Below, in pieces: positions 1 to 12,300 of a stretch of DNA of 64,000 nucleotides. The translations under genes were made by a program, and so were the position numbers. The notes under the pieces are model-generated. The model saw only the letters and a program-made list of their open reading frames with translations, did no database searches and was not told the origin of the DNA. Source of the DNA: Enoplolaimus lenunculus (lineage: Eukaryota > Nematoda > Enoplea > Enoplida > Thoracostomopsidae); the NCBI GenBank assembly GCA_030248215.1, contig JASANG010000157.1, forward strand, positions 163,455 through 227,454. Reading direction: 5' to 3'. Position 1 is the first letter of the stretch; each line of letters starts with the position of its first letter.

Positions 1-2435
1 CAGATCCTTGAGGAGTTCCGGCTCGGAACACTTTAGATCGACTTTTGACGCCTTCGAATAACACCCGCGTTCGACGGTCACATAGAAAGGACCGGATCCA
101 TCTAGCAATGCATAGTGGTATCATGTTGTTGACAATTTTTGATAGCAGACCCGTGTGCCAGACTGTCGAAAGCTCTGCTAAAATCAATTAGAGCTAGAAC
201 GGTGCGGCGGGCAGGGCGTTTGCAGTTAAAATTGTCAGCGATACTTTGCGTTATGCGCAACACTTGGTCTTGCGTTGAACGGACGCGGCGAAAACCAGAC
301 TGGCTGCTGCACAGGTTCCCGGCTGACTCAAGGCGAAACACTATCCTCTCTTTGATTATACGCTCCAAAACTTTGCCCAGACATGAAGTAAGGCAAATGG
401 GACGGTAGGAGCCTGGTTGTTCGGGAGGCTTTCCTTTTTTCAGGATTGGGATGATGATGGCCTTTTTCCATACCGACGGAAAATGTGACTCTGCAAAGGA
501 TTGGTTGAAGATATCGAGCAGCACGTCTAGCGCCTTCTGCGGTAATTGTTTAATCATAGTATTGGACACGCCATCTTGACCCGGGGCCCCCGCAGGGCGA
601 AGCATATTTATCGCATACCGCAATTCACCGGCCGTCAGTGGTGAACATTCTGTACCACTGACGGGCTGGATTGCGGTTGTATCGGCACGTTTTCCGCAGG
701 TGCATTGGCAGTTGATTTTCCGCCGCGTTTGTTTGATGAAGTTCCTGTCAGACGCTGGTGGCGTGAAATGACACACTGCTGCGTACTCCTTTATGAATCC
801 GTTTGCTTTTTCTTTTGCTGTAGTTAGTCGCTTGTTGCCCCGAATAAGGGCAGCGCCGGTTTTATCTGGGGGCCGTCGCCCATCCATTTCCCTTATGGTT
901 CTCCAAATCACGCTTGGGTCTGATCTAGCGTTGAGACCAGATGTGAATCGCCTCCAATGGCGCTGTTTTGCGTCATTGATAGTGTTTTGTGTTTCTCTGC
1001 AAATTGACCTCCATTCATGAACCTTAGATCTGTCGCGTTTCACCTCTTTAGCCGCCTTGCTGCGGCGTTTAATTGCGATTTCGCACTGTTCGTCGACCCA
1101 CGGGCGTTTGGTGTTGCTTTTCCCCATGGGTATAGCTGCACTCGCTGCTTTTAGGATTATCTGCTCGAACCAGGTACATCGTTTTGGGAGACTCGTTGGT
1201 TGATCATTTGACGAAATTAGGCGCTCGATTTCCGACTTGAATTTGGGCCAATTGCCCTTGCTGTACGCCCATTGTCGCCGTGCTGCATTTTTGGACACAC
1301 TTGGGATGAAGTCGATATTTATCGTGATCGGATGATGATCCGAACATCTTGGGTCGTCATGTGTTGACCAGCTGCAGTGTCGAGCAGTTTCACCATCAGC
1401 GAACGAGATGTCCGGTGCCGTGCCAGTACCGTATGCAGCCGATGTTAGAGTTCGGTTGCCATTGTTCAAGCATTGTATTCCAGTTGCGTCGACCCAGTCG
1501 ATGAGCGCTGCCCCGATGTCATCAGGGTCCGAACAACTATCGTCCCACAACGGGGCGTGACCATTAAAGTCGCCTGCCACTAGCGTGTTTGGGCCCGCCG
1601 GTAGGCATAAGGCATTGAACAATTGTTGTCTTGTTTCATTCTCCGTGATACGGATAGGCGGGACGTATATGTTTGTGACGTTTATCGACTTATTGCGTCC
1701 GTTGTACAGTTTGACGGTGAGCGTGTCAGTTGTGACGTCGTTTTGAGCAACAAAAGTGTCGTCGATCAACTCGTGGTGGATCCCCTTTTTGATGAGCGTG
1801 GCCACTCCACCACCCTTGACCTGATCGGCCACCCTACCAACTTGTCTGTCTTTGCGGTAGACGACATAACCATTAACTTTAAGCGGTTTTGATGCTGGTT
1901 GTAAGTGAGTTTCTTGAAGAAGCGCGATATCGCAGTCTTCTTCAGCTACCAGCCTTTGTAACTCGTATCGCTTGGCTTTTGTCTGCACTCCGTTTATATT
2001 CCATTGGAGAATCTTTAGACGGAGTGGCCGATTCATAGTGATGGTGGGGGGGAACGCAGTAGTAGGGTTGTCGTCATTTGTCGTTGGGATTGCAGTGCTT
2101 GGATGCTGTTGGTTGGCCAATGTTTGCGGTATATAGTTGTTTATTGAACTGTTCGAATTGATGTGGCCTGAGGAAGGTGACCTGTGTGCTGCAGATGAGT
2201 TAGATGATGATGTTGTGGCCATGGTAAGTTGAGATAAGGCTGCGAGTTGATCGTTTTCACATGTGTTTTTGCCGCAGCAAATTTGTTGACCTTGGTTGAC
2301 GAGAGCGGCCGCTGTGTTGAATGCCATATTTGCACAGCGGGGATGAAAATATTGGTTGCAAAAGGAACAAGGGACGCTACCGAACTTGGCGCTAGAGCCA
2401 CATCTAGCACATGGCCATTTCGGTGCAGGCTTCTG

Positions 2436-2459
2436 TGGACCTGGATTTGTTTCGATGTC
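2436..2459 (-). other. 2A-like ribosome-skipping peptide codons (DIETNPGP)
   Basis: Residues 89-96 of the LINE frame fit the D-(V/I)-E-x-N-P-G-P consensus. In known 2A peptides the ribosome releases the chain after Gly and resumes at Pro. Here that would free a 95-residue N-terminal peptide from the zinc-finger/endonuclease/RT protein. Activity is inferred from the motif. Confidence 0.8.
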
Positions 2460-2476
2460 CCCGCATCTTAGCAGCA

Positions 2477-2510
2477 GCTGTCCCATATGTGCAGGGATAT
2501 ATGGGACAGC
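2477..2510 (-). other. 12 bp perfect inverted repeat just 5' of the 2A codons
   Basis: GCTGTCCCATAT at 2477-2488 is matched by its exact complement at 2499-2510 with a 10-base loop. In the LINE transcript it would form a stem about 17 nt upstream of the 2A coding sequence. Confidence 0.65.
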
Positions 2511-2536
2511 TTCGAAAAACCCGGACTCGTGAACAA

Positions 2537-2581
2537 GCTTGTTGTTGTTGTTGTGTTGTTGTTGTTGTTGTTGTTGTTTTT
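2537..2581 (-). repeat. GTT/CAA trinucleotide tract
   Basis: The tract encodes the Gln/Asn run near the N-terminus of the LINE protein. It is a simple repeat of the same GTT type that recurs at 24.65 kb and, in degenerate form, at 34.2-36.5 kb. Confidence 0.8.
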
Positions 2582-2852
2582 TATTGCTTTTATTGTAGAA
2601 TGCTGTCTGGTAGGTTGCGTGGAGGCAACAATAAATCCAAACAAACGGTGGTGTCGTCGTCATTGTCTCAGCGAAAATCTTCCCTGGTCGAGCTTCGATT
2701 CTCGGATTTAAATTTGATTCCACGACGGTCGAAACTCGAGAGACAGATTCGAAATTTAGCTGGACGCCTCAGCGCAAAGAAACGATCCTTTTTTGAAAAC
2801 AGTTGTTGGTGGCATTGTGTGCTCACTGCAGAACAAATGCCTGATGGTAAGG

Positions 2853-3020
2853 ATGGGGCTACTGTCGTGCAGCATCGTCGCCACAAGTCATAAGTTTTGT
2901 TTGCAAATTGAAATGCTTTGCCATGCGGCAATACGTGCGCTTTACTATACGGTGAGGGATGGTGTCACACGACTCCATGTATCATTAAAATAATCAAAAA
3001 GTAAACCGCCATCATAAGTG
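2853..3020. mobile_element. Diverged copy of the small MITE family seen at 27.9 kb
   Basis: The middle of this stretch (GTTTGCAAAT, CCATGCGGCAATAC) matches the element at 27878-28044, and it ends near a GCATAGCGC variant of the family end. It lies next to the LINE 5' end. Ends are approximate. Confidence 0.5.
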
Positions 3021-3782
3021 TGCACAGAAAAGCATAGCGCAGGTGTTGTGACATTATGTTAATTTTTGATTGCTTGATGCTGAAGCCTGAAGGTTTAAAA
3101 AGTTTGTTTTCGTGATCTTACGAGAGATTAATTGGTGACGGATTTAAAAAAATGGTTTTTGACGACAGGAATTACGGTTGTATAATTGTGGTTTTCCTAA
3201 TGGGGAAGTGGCATTTAACCACATTCGAGCTCCCCTCACTCCAACCCCACCCTATAGTTGACCTTTCTGTATTTTTCCAGCTCTCCTGCAAAATCAGAAA
3301 TTATCTACAATTGTTAGAATTTTAAGTATGACTCACGCCAGATAACGTCGTTGATAAAGTTGAAGTATGGTATCTAAATAAATATTTTGTGTATATGTAC
3401 TAGATACGTACGTACCTAACAATGCTGCAAACCATGGAAACATTAATTTTAAGGTGCAAAAAATTTATTAGCTCCTCAGATTTTGCCTCCCCAGCTCCTT
3501 CCCTGTGGTAGTTGGAGGACTTGTAGCAAATTACCTTAAAACACACACATTCGGTGACTGGCAAAGTGTAGTTACAGAATCTGTTTTGGTGGTGTAAAAT
3601 GTTGCACTGTATGGTGCTCGACAAAACACTGTAGTCTCAGTCTCAGTAGTCAGTGTATAACCAGATATCTGTTTTACGTTTTCCTTCCTTTGACTATCCG
3701 TTGGTTGCACATTGATGTACGTTTTCGGCCAAAATGTAAATTTGCAAGATTACTGTCCTAAAACTATCTTCATTGTGTTTAG

Positions 3783-6363
3783 ATTGTACATTGGTAACGA
3801 AAAAAGTTGGAAGTGTGAAAATGGTCGTTTTCAATGCATTTCAGACTTCTCCTGTTACATTCACTTGCGACCGTAAGTAGCAATTAATAAAGTCAAATTA
3901 AGGTTGGAACCATTTGAGGAGGCCTCTCCCGTTAACAAAAATTGGTGGGCAAAACTGAACAATGCTGGACCAGAGAGTTGGAGACTTGTCAAAGTTTATT
4001 GTTAACTTAAATATTGGTGATTTCATTTAGTTATTTTTGCAGCTTTAAACCTTTTATTAAAGGTGTATTTAGAGTTTAAGGATATATTGATTTCGTGTAT
4101 TTTGAAACACTAGTTAATTCTAATTGTCAAGTAGTGTTTTTTAAAAGTGAAGACAATATCAGGGTAAGAACGGCACTGAATTATACCGGAATCGGGACAG
4201 GAAATTTATACCGGGAACGAAACTGTAAATAAATTATTGGTGGTGAGAAATGATGTAAACACCGGATGTTATGAAACTTTGTTAAAAAATTGGGTTATAA
4301 ATGCTGAAAAAATACGATTTCGACACTGGATTTGAATCGAAATGTTCTAATATGAATCGGAGTTCCGGTGCGTGTTTAAGTTTTGCGAAACATCGAATAG
4401 TTGCCACCGATTTATGACAAATATTGTTTATAAAATGCTCATCAAAAAACTGAAATTTTTCGTAGCATTTGGCAGTTTCGGCTTCAGAAGTTTTCATGCT
4501 TTAATATTCGTTGATTATCGTTTGTTATGAATGTAGCATCAATTGATAATTTTGTTTTGAGCCCATACACCTGCGCAGCTTTGTGTTTTGACTACTTACA
4601 GGTGCAAGTTTTGTGAAAGCGCTTTGAAAAGGTTTCACACGCTGTTAATATATGGTAATATTTTCAGTAACTGCACCTATTGAGCATGCAATTGGAGCCA
4701 CGTTAGCTCAAGTGGCGCGTTACGATACGAAATGGGATAATTTTGCACTTAAAGTATGCGTCCACAATCTGCGCATAGCATTTATTACCAGTTAGCAATG
4801 GGTTTTCAAATTTTCGCACCAGAGAATCGACGTTAATGAAAATTTTAAAGGGTGTAACCGGAATTCCGGCTCGGTTAAGGAAATGGCATTAAATCAGGTA
4901 TTTTTGGGTATTATAGATTTTTCTAGTTTAAAGATTTTAAAAACAAACTGGTTTATCCTAACTTGTTTTTTCAAATTTTCCAAGTTAGTGTATTAATTGC
5001 CAGTTAAATTTTCAATTTGTGTCATACTTCACTGTAGTTTCATTTGTGAGCAGGGATTCCCACTCACATTTCAGCTCCCTTCTATCAGAATTGACCTCCG
5101 CAGGCATTCTCCATTACCTGTAAACGGAAAAATTACTAGCAATTTTCAGATTATTTAAGTATAATTTGAACAAGTTCAACGTCGCACATGAATTATTGTG
5201 GGTCGTGGCAGGGTACCTAAATCGCAAATTTTAGCGTCTATAATATACTGGATGCGAAACTAGTATGGCCGCAATGCGCAAGAACGCAAAATTTAATGTA
5301 CAAAAAATTTTATTCCATCCCATTTTGCCTCAAACCAACTCAACGCGCCAGAGCGTTTTTGTAATCTCAGCTTCATACTTAAATTAACTAATATGGAGCA
5401 TTTACAAGCAAAGAAATAAGTCAATATTTTAGAACTGAGTTGAAATAACTTTAGTTGAAGACAGGTATTTACCAGAGTAAAGATGCAGGAACCGCAATTT
5501 TTACGGTATCGTGGCTTATTATTTCGGTTCCTGTTTCTGTTCCGGTTCGCTTCCTGTAAAAAATTTGATTCCTGTGCCTGTTCTGGTAAAACTTAGTTCC
5601 TGTTGGGACCTGGTGTTCACTTAATCTGGTGTATTTTAGATTTTCATTACGTACAGAAGTGAAAATTAATTTTAGTTTTATAGTCATTTTTAGTAAAATA
5701 CTTTATTTCCACCGACAAAAATTCAGTACCGGAATTTTTAATTCTGGTAAAAATTTAGTGGAAACGGTACCGCAAGGTGAAAAAATGCCGGAACTGCAAT
5801 TCCGGTTGCACCCTGGTACACAGAGTATCGCTAGGAATAATTTATTTATTTATTGTTTGCAAGAGAATTTTACAGTAACAGGTATTTTTTACTTTCCGGC
5901 TTTGGTTCGGTGTTTTTCTTTTACGATTTCGGTACGTATTATATAATTTCGGTGGGACGTGCTGTGTACAGTGTATCCGCAGTGTCGCCTTGCGATAGCC
6001 TTTGTATACAGTATCCAGTGTTCAAATTTAAATATAACTTCCATTGCTAACTGGTTGCAAGTTCTGTAATGATTTTTTAGAATTCTAATTGTAGTTGAAG
6101 TTTGTTTGACGCCTTTTGTATGTTTCATATTTTGCATTTGCTAAAGAAACGTGTTGAAACATGTTGCTGTTTATCAACTTAAACCGTTAGATTAAGCTTT
6201 GTTCTATGCTTTTTGATAGGTCTACGGCCTTGATGAATATTTTATTCCTAAAACGAGTCTATCCAGTTACGTTTACACTCATGAGTGTCTGAAACTCGGT
6301 GATGATATACGTGTTACTCTTGTGTCATTGGATGTTGTACGGACACATATATCAACACAACAT
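3783..6363 (+). CDS. PIK3C2: PIK3C2 Ras-binding domain exons
   Basis: Exon 3783-3872 ends in TSPVTFTCD and splices to 4668-4753 ([19 protein letters not shown]). That splices to 6220-6363 ([10 protein letters not shown]...[14 protein letters not shown]). Phases agree: a single C joins TA to make Leu. The sequence follows the class II RBD pattern of vertebrates (TFTCDL..., VCGYDE, the C-K-x-D-I-R region). All three exons lie outside the inverted repeat, so they occur once. The 4668 exon is only 86 bases and easy to miss. Confidence 0.78.
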
Positions 6364-9300
6364 GTAAGTAACTGTGGAATTACTGTTATATTAAAAGCGA
6401 TTTAGTTTTAGCTAGCAATGTTAACTGTCATATCTGTTTATAGAACCAGAAGCAAGAAAGAAACCGAACGTAGTATTAATATGTAGTTCCACGAAAGTAA
6501 AATTAGCACTGTAGGGACCGTATAATTTTTCACAATTTTTTGAATGTGTTGGGCTGCCGCTTCATCTGTTCCTTTCGGTTGGATCTGTCCCTGTGTAAAA
6601 CAAGTTTCCTTTGTGGTTGCCAACGAGTGTAAAGTGGTTTTTAGTTTTTAGGATTTATCAAAAACACCCGACGAAACAACGCTCGAAAGTTGTGTTCTTT
6701 GTCATCGCATCGCTATGGAAACGTTCGCTGTTGTTCTTAATTATACGAGAGACGCCATTGACGCCTTGTGGGCTGCAGTTGCCATTGGAGGTAGGGCGAT
6801 TTGCGCCGGGAGAAGAATTACAAATTTTTAAGAACATTTTTGGGTTTGTATTAATCTTAATATAGAAATTAAATACTTTAAATAACTGTGGCGCAATCCA
6901 TGTAGATATTTCTTTTCAGTAAATACGTGATAAAATAGATGACCCGAGGTGCTGCCAATCCGTACCCTTAAAGCATTAAAACCAAAAAGTGAAGGGGTAT
7001 TGACAAGTTTGTATGAGTCACATTCACTTGCGTTTAAGATAAGTACAAGGCTTTATTGTGGATTATTTATATATTGTAGATACCATTGACCATCAAAGAT
7101 ACAAAGTACTTCAGTCTCTGAAAGCAATATGTACTCAAACTGGTTACGTCGAAACAAGCACAATGATAAGTGCTGTGCGTGAATTTCGCGATGTATGCGA
7201 CCAGGTGAACGAACAAACATTGAACTTTAATTATTTTCTTATTTTAAACTATTGCTTGGAATTCTCTGTACAACAATAAACGCAACAATTTCTCGAACTC
7301 TGATATATCTTGAAGAACATAAATTACTGTTCAAAAAGGCGCAAACCATACCCCCAATCAATTTGTGAACATTTGGACATAGTTACCAACTGTCGCGTGA
7401 TTCCGGTTTAAGGTGACTTGTTGTGTGCATCTAGATTTTAACTATACAAGGCTGGACGCACTCAAATAGCGTCTGTGATGGCATCGAGTGTTCTTATTAA
7501 AACAATTTTGCTTTGGTTTGACTTGCTTTCGCCGCTAGTATCAGAACATCACTGTTGTGACAAGAAATTCATGTATGAAAAAGGGTTAATATCTTCTAAA
7601 CTATAGGTGGACTGTGCTATTAAAGAATATTGTTGCAGAAACTTTGGCCAATACATTTTTTATTCTGTCATCATTGTTATAATGATTGTCTGATTTCAGA
7701 TATTAGAAGAAAAACGAACACATTTAACTATTGAATTGATGCACAAAGACGATCAGACTGGTTATAAACCGACAGCTTTTAGGTACTCGACTTTTGAATT
7801 TTTAGTTTTTTAATTTGTCATAACTGTGATTATATATTGTGTTTCGTGAAACTTTATACGGTTGGTGTATGTTTATTGATAAAAATGGGGTATTTTACCA
7901 TTTTTTATTGAAACCTGTTTGGCTTCACTAAGTCTGAAGCTGGTTTATGCTTATTATGTATTGTTTTTATTTTTGTTTCAGAGTAAGCCCAGAATTTCAA
8001 CATCAACTTGAACGTATCATTTTTACAATAACATCAGAAATTTATTGTATTATTCGTGTATTCTGTGATTCGCTTGCATGTCCATTCACTATTAGATACA
8101 ACACTGATGCGGCACAAAAGACTGGTATTAAAGATTTAACCAGAGGTATTCATACAATTTTTTTGGTGGCAGTGAACATTTTTTCGCATAAAGTTAGCGT
8201 GCTCAACTTGACAATTGCAGAGAAACACCGAAATTTTATCGCCTGCTTCGTTCATACAAAACCATAAATTTGGCTGTTCCTGTATATTTGAATGTCGGAA
8301 TAGTACGAATGACTTTATGAAAAAGTTGCTTCCGAAACACAAATTCTGTTGGGACTCATATATATTGCGTAGTGCGTATTCATTGGAGTTTCGTTATTTC
8401 ACCAAATGCCATTTTCAAAAAGTTAAATAATGTAAAAACGTTGTATTGGAAAACTTTCGCTTTCTATTAAATTTACTCCGGTGTGGGACGGAAGTAAACA
8501 AGTGCCAATTATTAATAAAGTAGGGTGCTGCTTTAGTTAATTTGACAACTGACGCAGCTCCAAAGCTCGCGGTATCCTTAATCGATACTGATGTGCCCAG
8601 TCAAGAATCTAGCGTTGTTGCAAGCACTTCACCACGTCCATTATATTCATCGCCTCAGTACGATACTCAACAAGACTCAACTGACAAACAAACGACAGAA
8701 GATCCGGACTTTGACAGGCGGCAAAGACCTTTTCGTGAAGTTTTTACCGTTGAAAAGTTTCTGTTGGCTCAGGTTGCGTCGCTACATAACCTACCGTCAG
8801 ATTGGATACAGAAGTAAGAAGTAGTTCAAGTAACCATGTTGAGGTATGTAGGAGAAAGTGGTTACCGGTTTTACTTTTCATTGTTAGTTGGCTATAGGTC
8901 TTAAAACTTTTGAGCGCAGATGAAAATTTCGGTTGATCGATTCGAATGAAAGCATCTATAATTTAGGTTGCGTTCAACTATACGGGTTGAAAGGAATTCT
9001 GTTGCTTCTCAAGATGCCTCGCAATATTCTAATTGATTACAAGCCAAAATCATAATTCATGAGCAAATTTTAGAAAATTTTCCTGCGGTGTCAGCTGGAT
9101 TCGATCCTACAACGAGATTGCCAATATTATTTTTTACTAATTTTATTTTCTAGATAACTGCGCTACAAAGCCACGTTACGCCGTACGATTTTCTAATACT
9201 GACTGTTTTTCTTTTTCTTAGATACGATTATTTTAAAGTGCATTGCTTTGTGTTTTACGGCGGCGGCGAAATGATGTCTGACTCGGCCCCTGTCACTGTT

Positions 9301-12300
9301 GAACAACCTGGTGTTATTCGGTCAGATGGGTTCTATCAGAATATTATTTTTGACGCTGTGGTAAGTAGTGTGTTTTGTGAATTGTCCTCTGTGGCAAGTA
9401 CTATTTTAGAATCTTTTTATAGTTAAGCAACATTCGAAAATAAAACTCCCGCCAGTTTGTTTAATTCCTTCCTAAGCTTTCCTCAACCTTTGCAGTTCCC
9501 GCATTCTCAAGTGTGTGTAGCACCTATCACTAGTTTGTGATAGGTCTTGTAGATGTTAAACCAGTATAAGTTCGTCTGTTTGAAAACTTGTCATGAACTG
9601 GCAATAGACGTTATCCGCGTTTGAGATTATGTGGCTTGAATTCAGTTTTTGCCGCCGTTAGAAATCACTGGTTTTGGTGTTGTTTTTTGAGTTTTGGATT
9701 GTTTCAGGTTGAATTCCATTATCCGATCTGCATTCTGCCTCGTGAAAGCCGGCTGGGATTCGTTATTTACGGGTATCGATATGTGTCTTCATCCGGAGCT
9801 GATTTGGTAACGTTTGTTCGGAACTTTTTACTATTCTTTAGTTAAGTGCCCTGCAGCTTGTGTTTACACAAAAATGGTCAGATTTTAGAAATTGCATAAA
9901 TTCAAGCTAGAAATGGATAAACGTTTATTTTAATTCTTACAAATGGCGTTGGGTGCATTTTAAGATTTCGAACTACTTGTAGATTAGGTGTGGCTTTTGC
10001 ATACGATTTCGCATGACACACGGGACTGTTTGATTAGAGTTGTTAAAAAGTATAGCGCCATTCTAAGAAAATAATTTCAGCAAAACGCAAATACTACGAA
10101 TCCTTCACGCGTGGTACCTACAAGTAGCACAACTGCCACAAATGCGCCGTGCGAAAGTGAAGAATGTACAGAAACACAACTCGCATGGACCATTTGTCCG
10201 TTATTTAACGATGAAAAGTAAGCAAGCAGCTTGGTCAGTAGCTCAAAGGGTTTTTTACTGAGAGGAAACAGGTAGGGTGGAGAGGCCCCCAAAATTTACT
10301 TTTGGTATTTGTCCGGCATAGCCACTGCCTTGATCCCAGGGTGCAAAACGGAACTGGATTATACCGGAATCGAAATTGGTATTGTCAACAGCAAATTTAT
10401 ACCGGAATCGAAATCGGAACTACAAAATTTTTGGCTATGCGGATAATTTGTATTAACAATTATAATATTTATTAGGGTGCATGTTGGCTGGCAACAATTC
10501 TCAAAAACGTCGCATGAACAAATTGGCAATCATTTTTGGCCCTGTAAAGCTAAAATACCATCAATTATTGATAAGTTAACTCATCGAAAACAATTTAATA
10601 GATAAATGATGCTGAATTTTTATACAACATATCACAACAAGTAGGCTTAAGATTAAAACTGGAAATTCCGATTCCGGTTGATAGTGCAATCGGAATCGGA
10701 AACGGAAATTTGATTGCACCCTGCTTCACTTTTTAAGTATGTCAAAGGTTGATTACACTGCATAACGTATTTCTGTAGTATTTGCAGCTACAATTGTAAT
10801 CTTGACTAGAGTTGCAACATTCCGGAATTCCTCAGAGACAAAGCTGGGATAAGCACCCGGATATAACTCTAGTCTTTAAGTCTAACTTTGTTTTTTGTTT
10901 ATACTCATTTCTTGGTTTGTTTGTTTGTTTGTTTGCTTGTTTGCTCGTTTGTTTCTTTTCAGTTATCTTTGTCAAGGACCTCGCTTGCTACAGTGCTTTC
11001 ACCATACATCAGTGGTGGAACCGTGGTGTCCTGATGCTCTTGCTTTGACCCAAGATGCTCTCAAAGGATCATTGTTGTTGTGGGTAAGAAAGTGGGAAGC
11101 CGGCTTGTGGGTAAGGAAGTGGGAAGCAGGCTTGTTGGTAAAGAAGTGGAAAGTAGGAAGCGGATTGTTTGTAAAGAAGTGGGAAGTGGGTAGTAAGTAG
11201 GGAAGTGGGTTGTGGGTAAGGAAGTGGGAAGTGTGAACCAGATTGTGGGTAAGGAAATGCGAAGCAGGTCGTGCGTAATGAAGTGGAAGTACATAGTGGG
11301 TAAGGAAGTGGAAAAAGTAGGTTGTGGGTAAGAAAGAAGGAAATAGGTTATGGGTACGTAAGGAAGTAGGTTGTCGGTAAGAAATTTAAAGCGAGTTGTG
11401 GGAACGGACGTGGGAAGGGTGAAGCGAGTTGTAGGTAAGGAAGTGGGAAGTGGGTTGTGGGAACGGAAGTGGGAAGTGTGAAGCGAGTTGTTGGTAAGGA
11501 AATGGGAAGCGGGTTATGGGTTAAGTAAGTTGTAAGCGGGTTTTGGGTAAAGTGGGCATCAGGCTTTTGGTAAACAAGTCGGGAGCTGGTGAACAGAACC
11601 AAAATTTAGCTGCAATAAAAACATGAGCGTTGAAATCCAGGTCTGCTAAACAAAAACGGTTAGGTGCAATGAAATTATTCTAGCGTATTATATATTTTAA
11701 TAACGCTGTGCCAAACATCGTTTTTCGTAGTAGGTTTTTCGACCATGCCGGTAGGAGAAATGCAGTCTGTTTCGCTTGGTTTGTAGTTGCGTCTGTGTAG
11801 GAGTGCGATTTTGGAAGGAATTCGGTTGGGACCTGAAACAGCATGGTTTAGCTTTGTAAATTGAGAGACTTGGATATCGATATATACCTGTCTGTTTTAA
11901 AACCATTTATTCGCTAATGATGACCGCTGCAACTATTCGAGAATAAGTGTTCATATAAGAATTACACTGATTGTATTTGTAAAGGTCACGTTGCCGGAAC
12001 TTGAATATGATGTGCTGTTTACCGATCCAGATCCTGGGGTGACAAGGTATGTGTACAAAATCCAGGATCGTTTTAAAAGTTTCATAAATTGTTTGACGGA
12101 AGTTGTAAATTGGTCTATGTTAGACGCCAACAAATATCATAGTGTCACCCTTAACGTTGTGCAGTGTGTTAGTATGCCGCGCGTCGGAGAATGATTTTAT
12201 TTCTGCTACGACGTAACCGAAATATCACGTTCAAAGCTTAAAATAAATTGTTAGTTTTGTGTTGCTTTATTTTGTTTTAATTATGTTTTTGTTGCTTTAT

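Larger units (their letters stand above)
1..2723 (-). mobile_element. Non-LTR retrotransposon (LINE), 5' part, with 2A peptide, zinc finger, endonuclease and RT
   Basis: A single 873-codon frame (2723 down to 102) starts with a Met, a Gln/Asn tract (residues 50-61), then the 2A-like motif CGDIETNPGP (residues 87-96). A PHD-like zinc finger follows (CARC...CSFC...HPRC, about residues 104-130). Next is an apurinic-type endonuclease with QWNING, LLQETHL, VAGDFNGHAPLWDD and SDHHPITI. Last is the N-terminal half of a reverse transcriptase with GQDGVSN, SYRPICLTS, SGFRR and DFSRAFDS. A frameshift near base 155-165 moves the RT into another frame, where it continues through RAGTPQGS to base 1. The element is therefore cut by the window edge and is probably inactive, unless the shift is a sequencing error. 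The family resembles the Ingi/CR1-like clades that carry 2A peptides; the exact clade is inferred. It lies about 1 kb upstream of the first recognised PIK3C2 exon, in opposite orientation. Confidence 0.9.

Noticed and set aside
2436-2459. 2A motif as a sign of an integrated RNA virus
   Set aside because: The same frame carries an endonuclease and a LINE-type reverse transcriptase, and no capsid or viral polymerase was seen. 2A peptides are known in LINEs.
8146-8520. Additional C2-proximal exon of PIK3C2
   Set aside because: Open stretches exist in both arms (for example [18 protein letters not shown] on the right), but splice sites and frame disagree between arms, so no exon was called.
11061-11602. 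Leu-Pro-Thr-Ser repeat proteins on the minus strand
   Set aside because: They are translations of the splice-donor minisatellite, with no other coding evidence.
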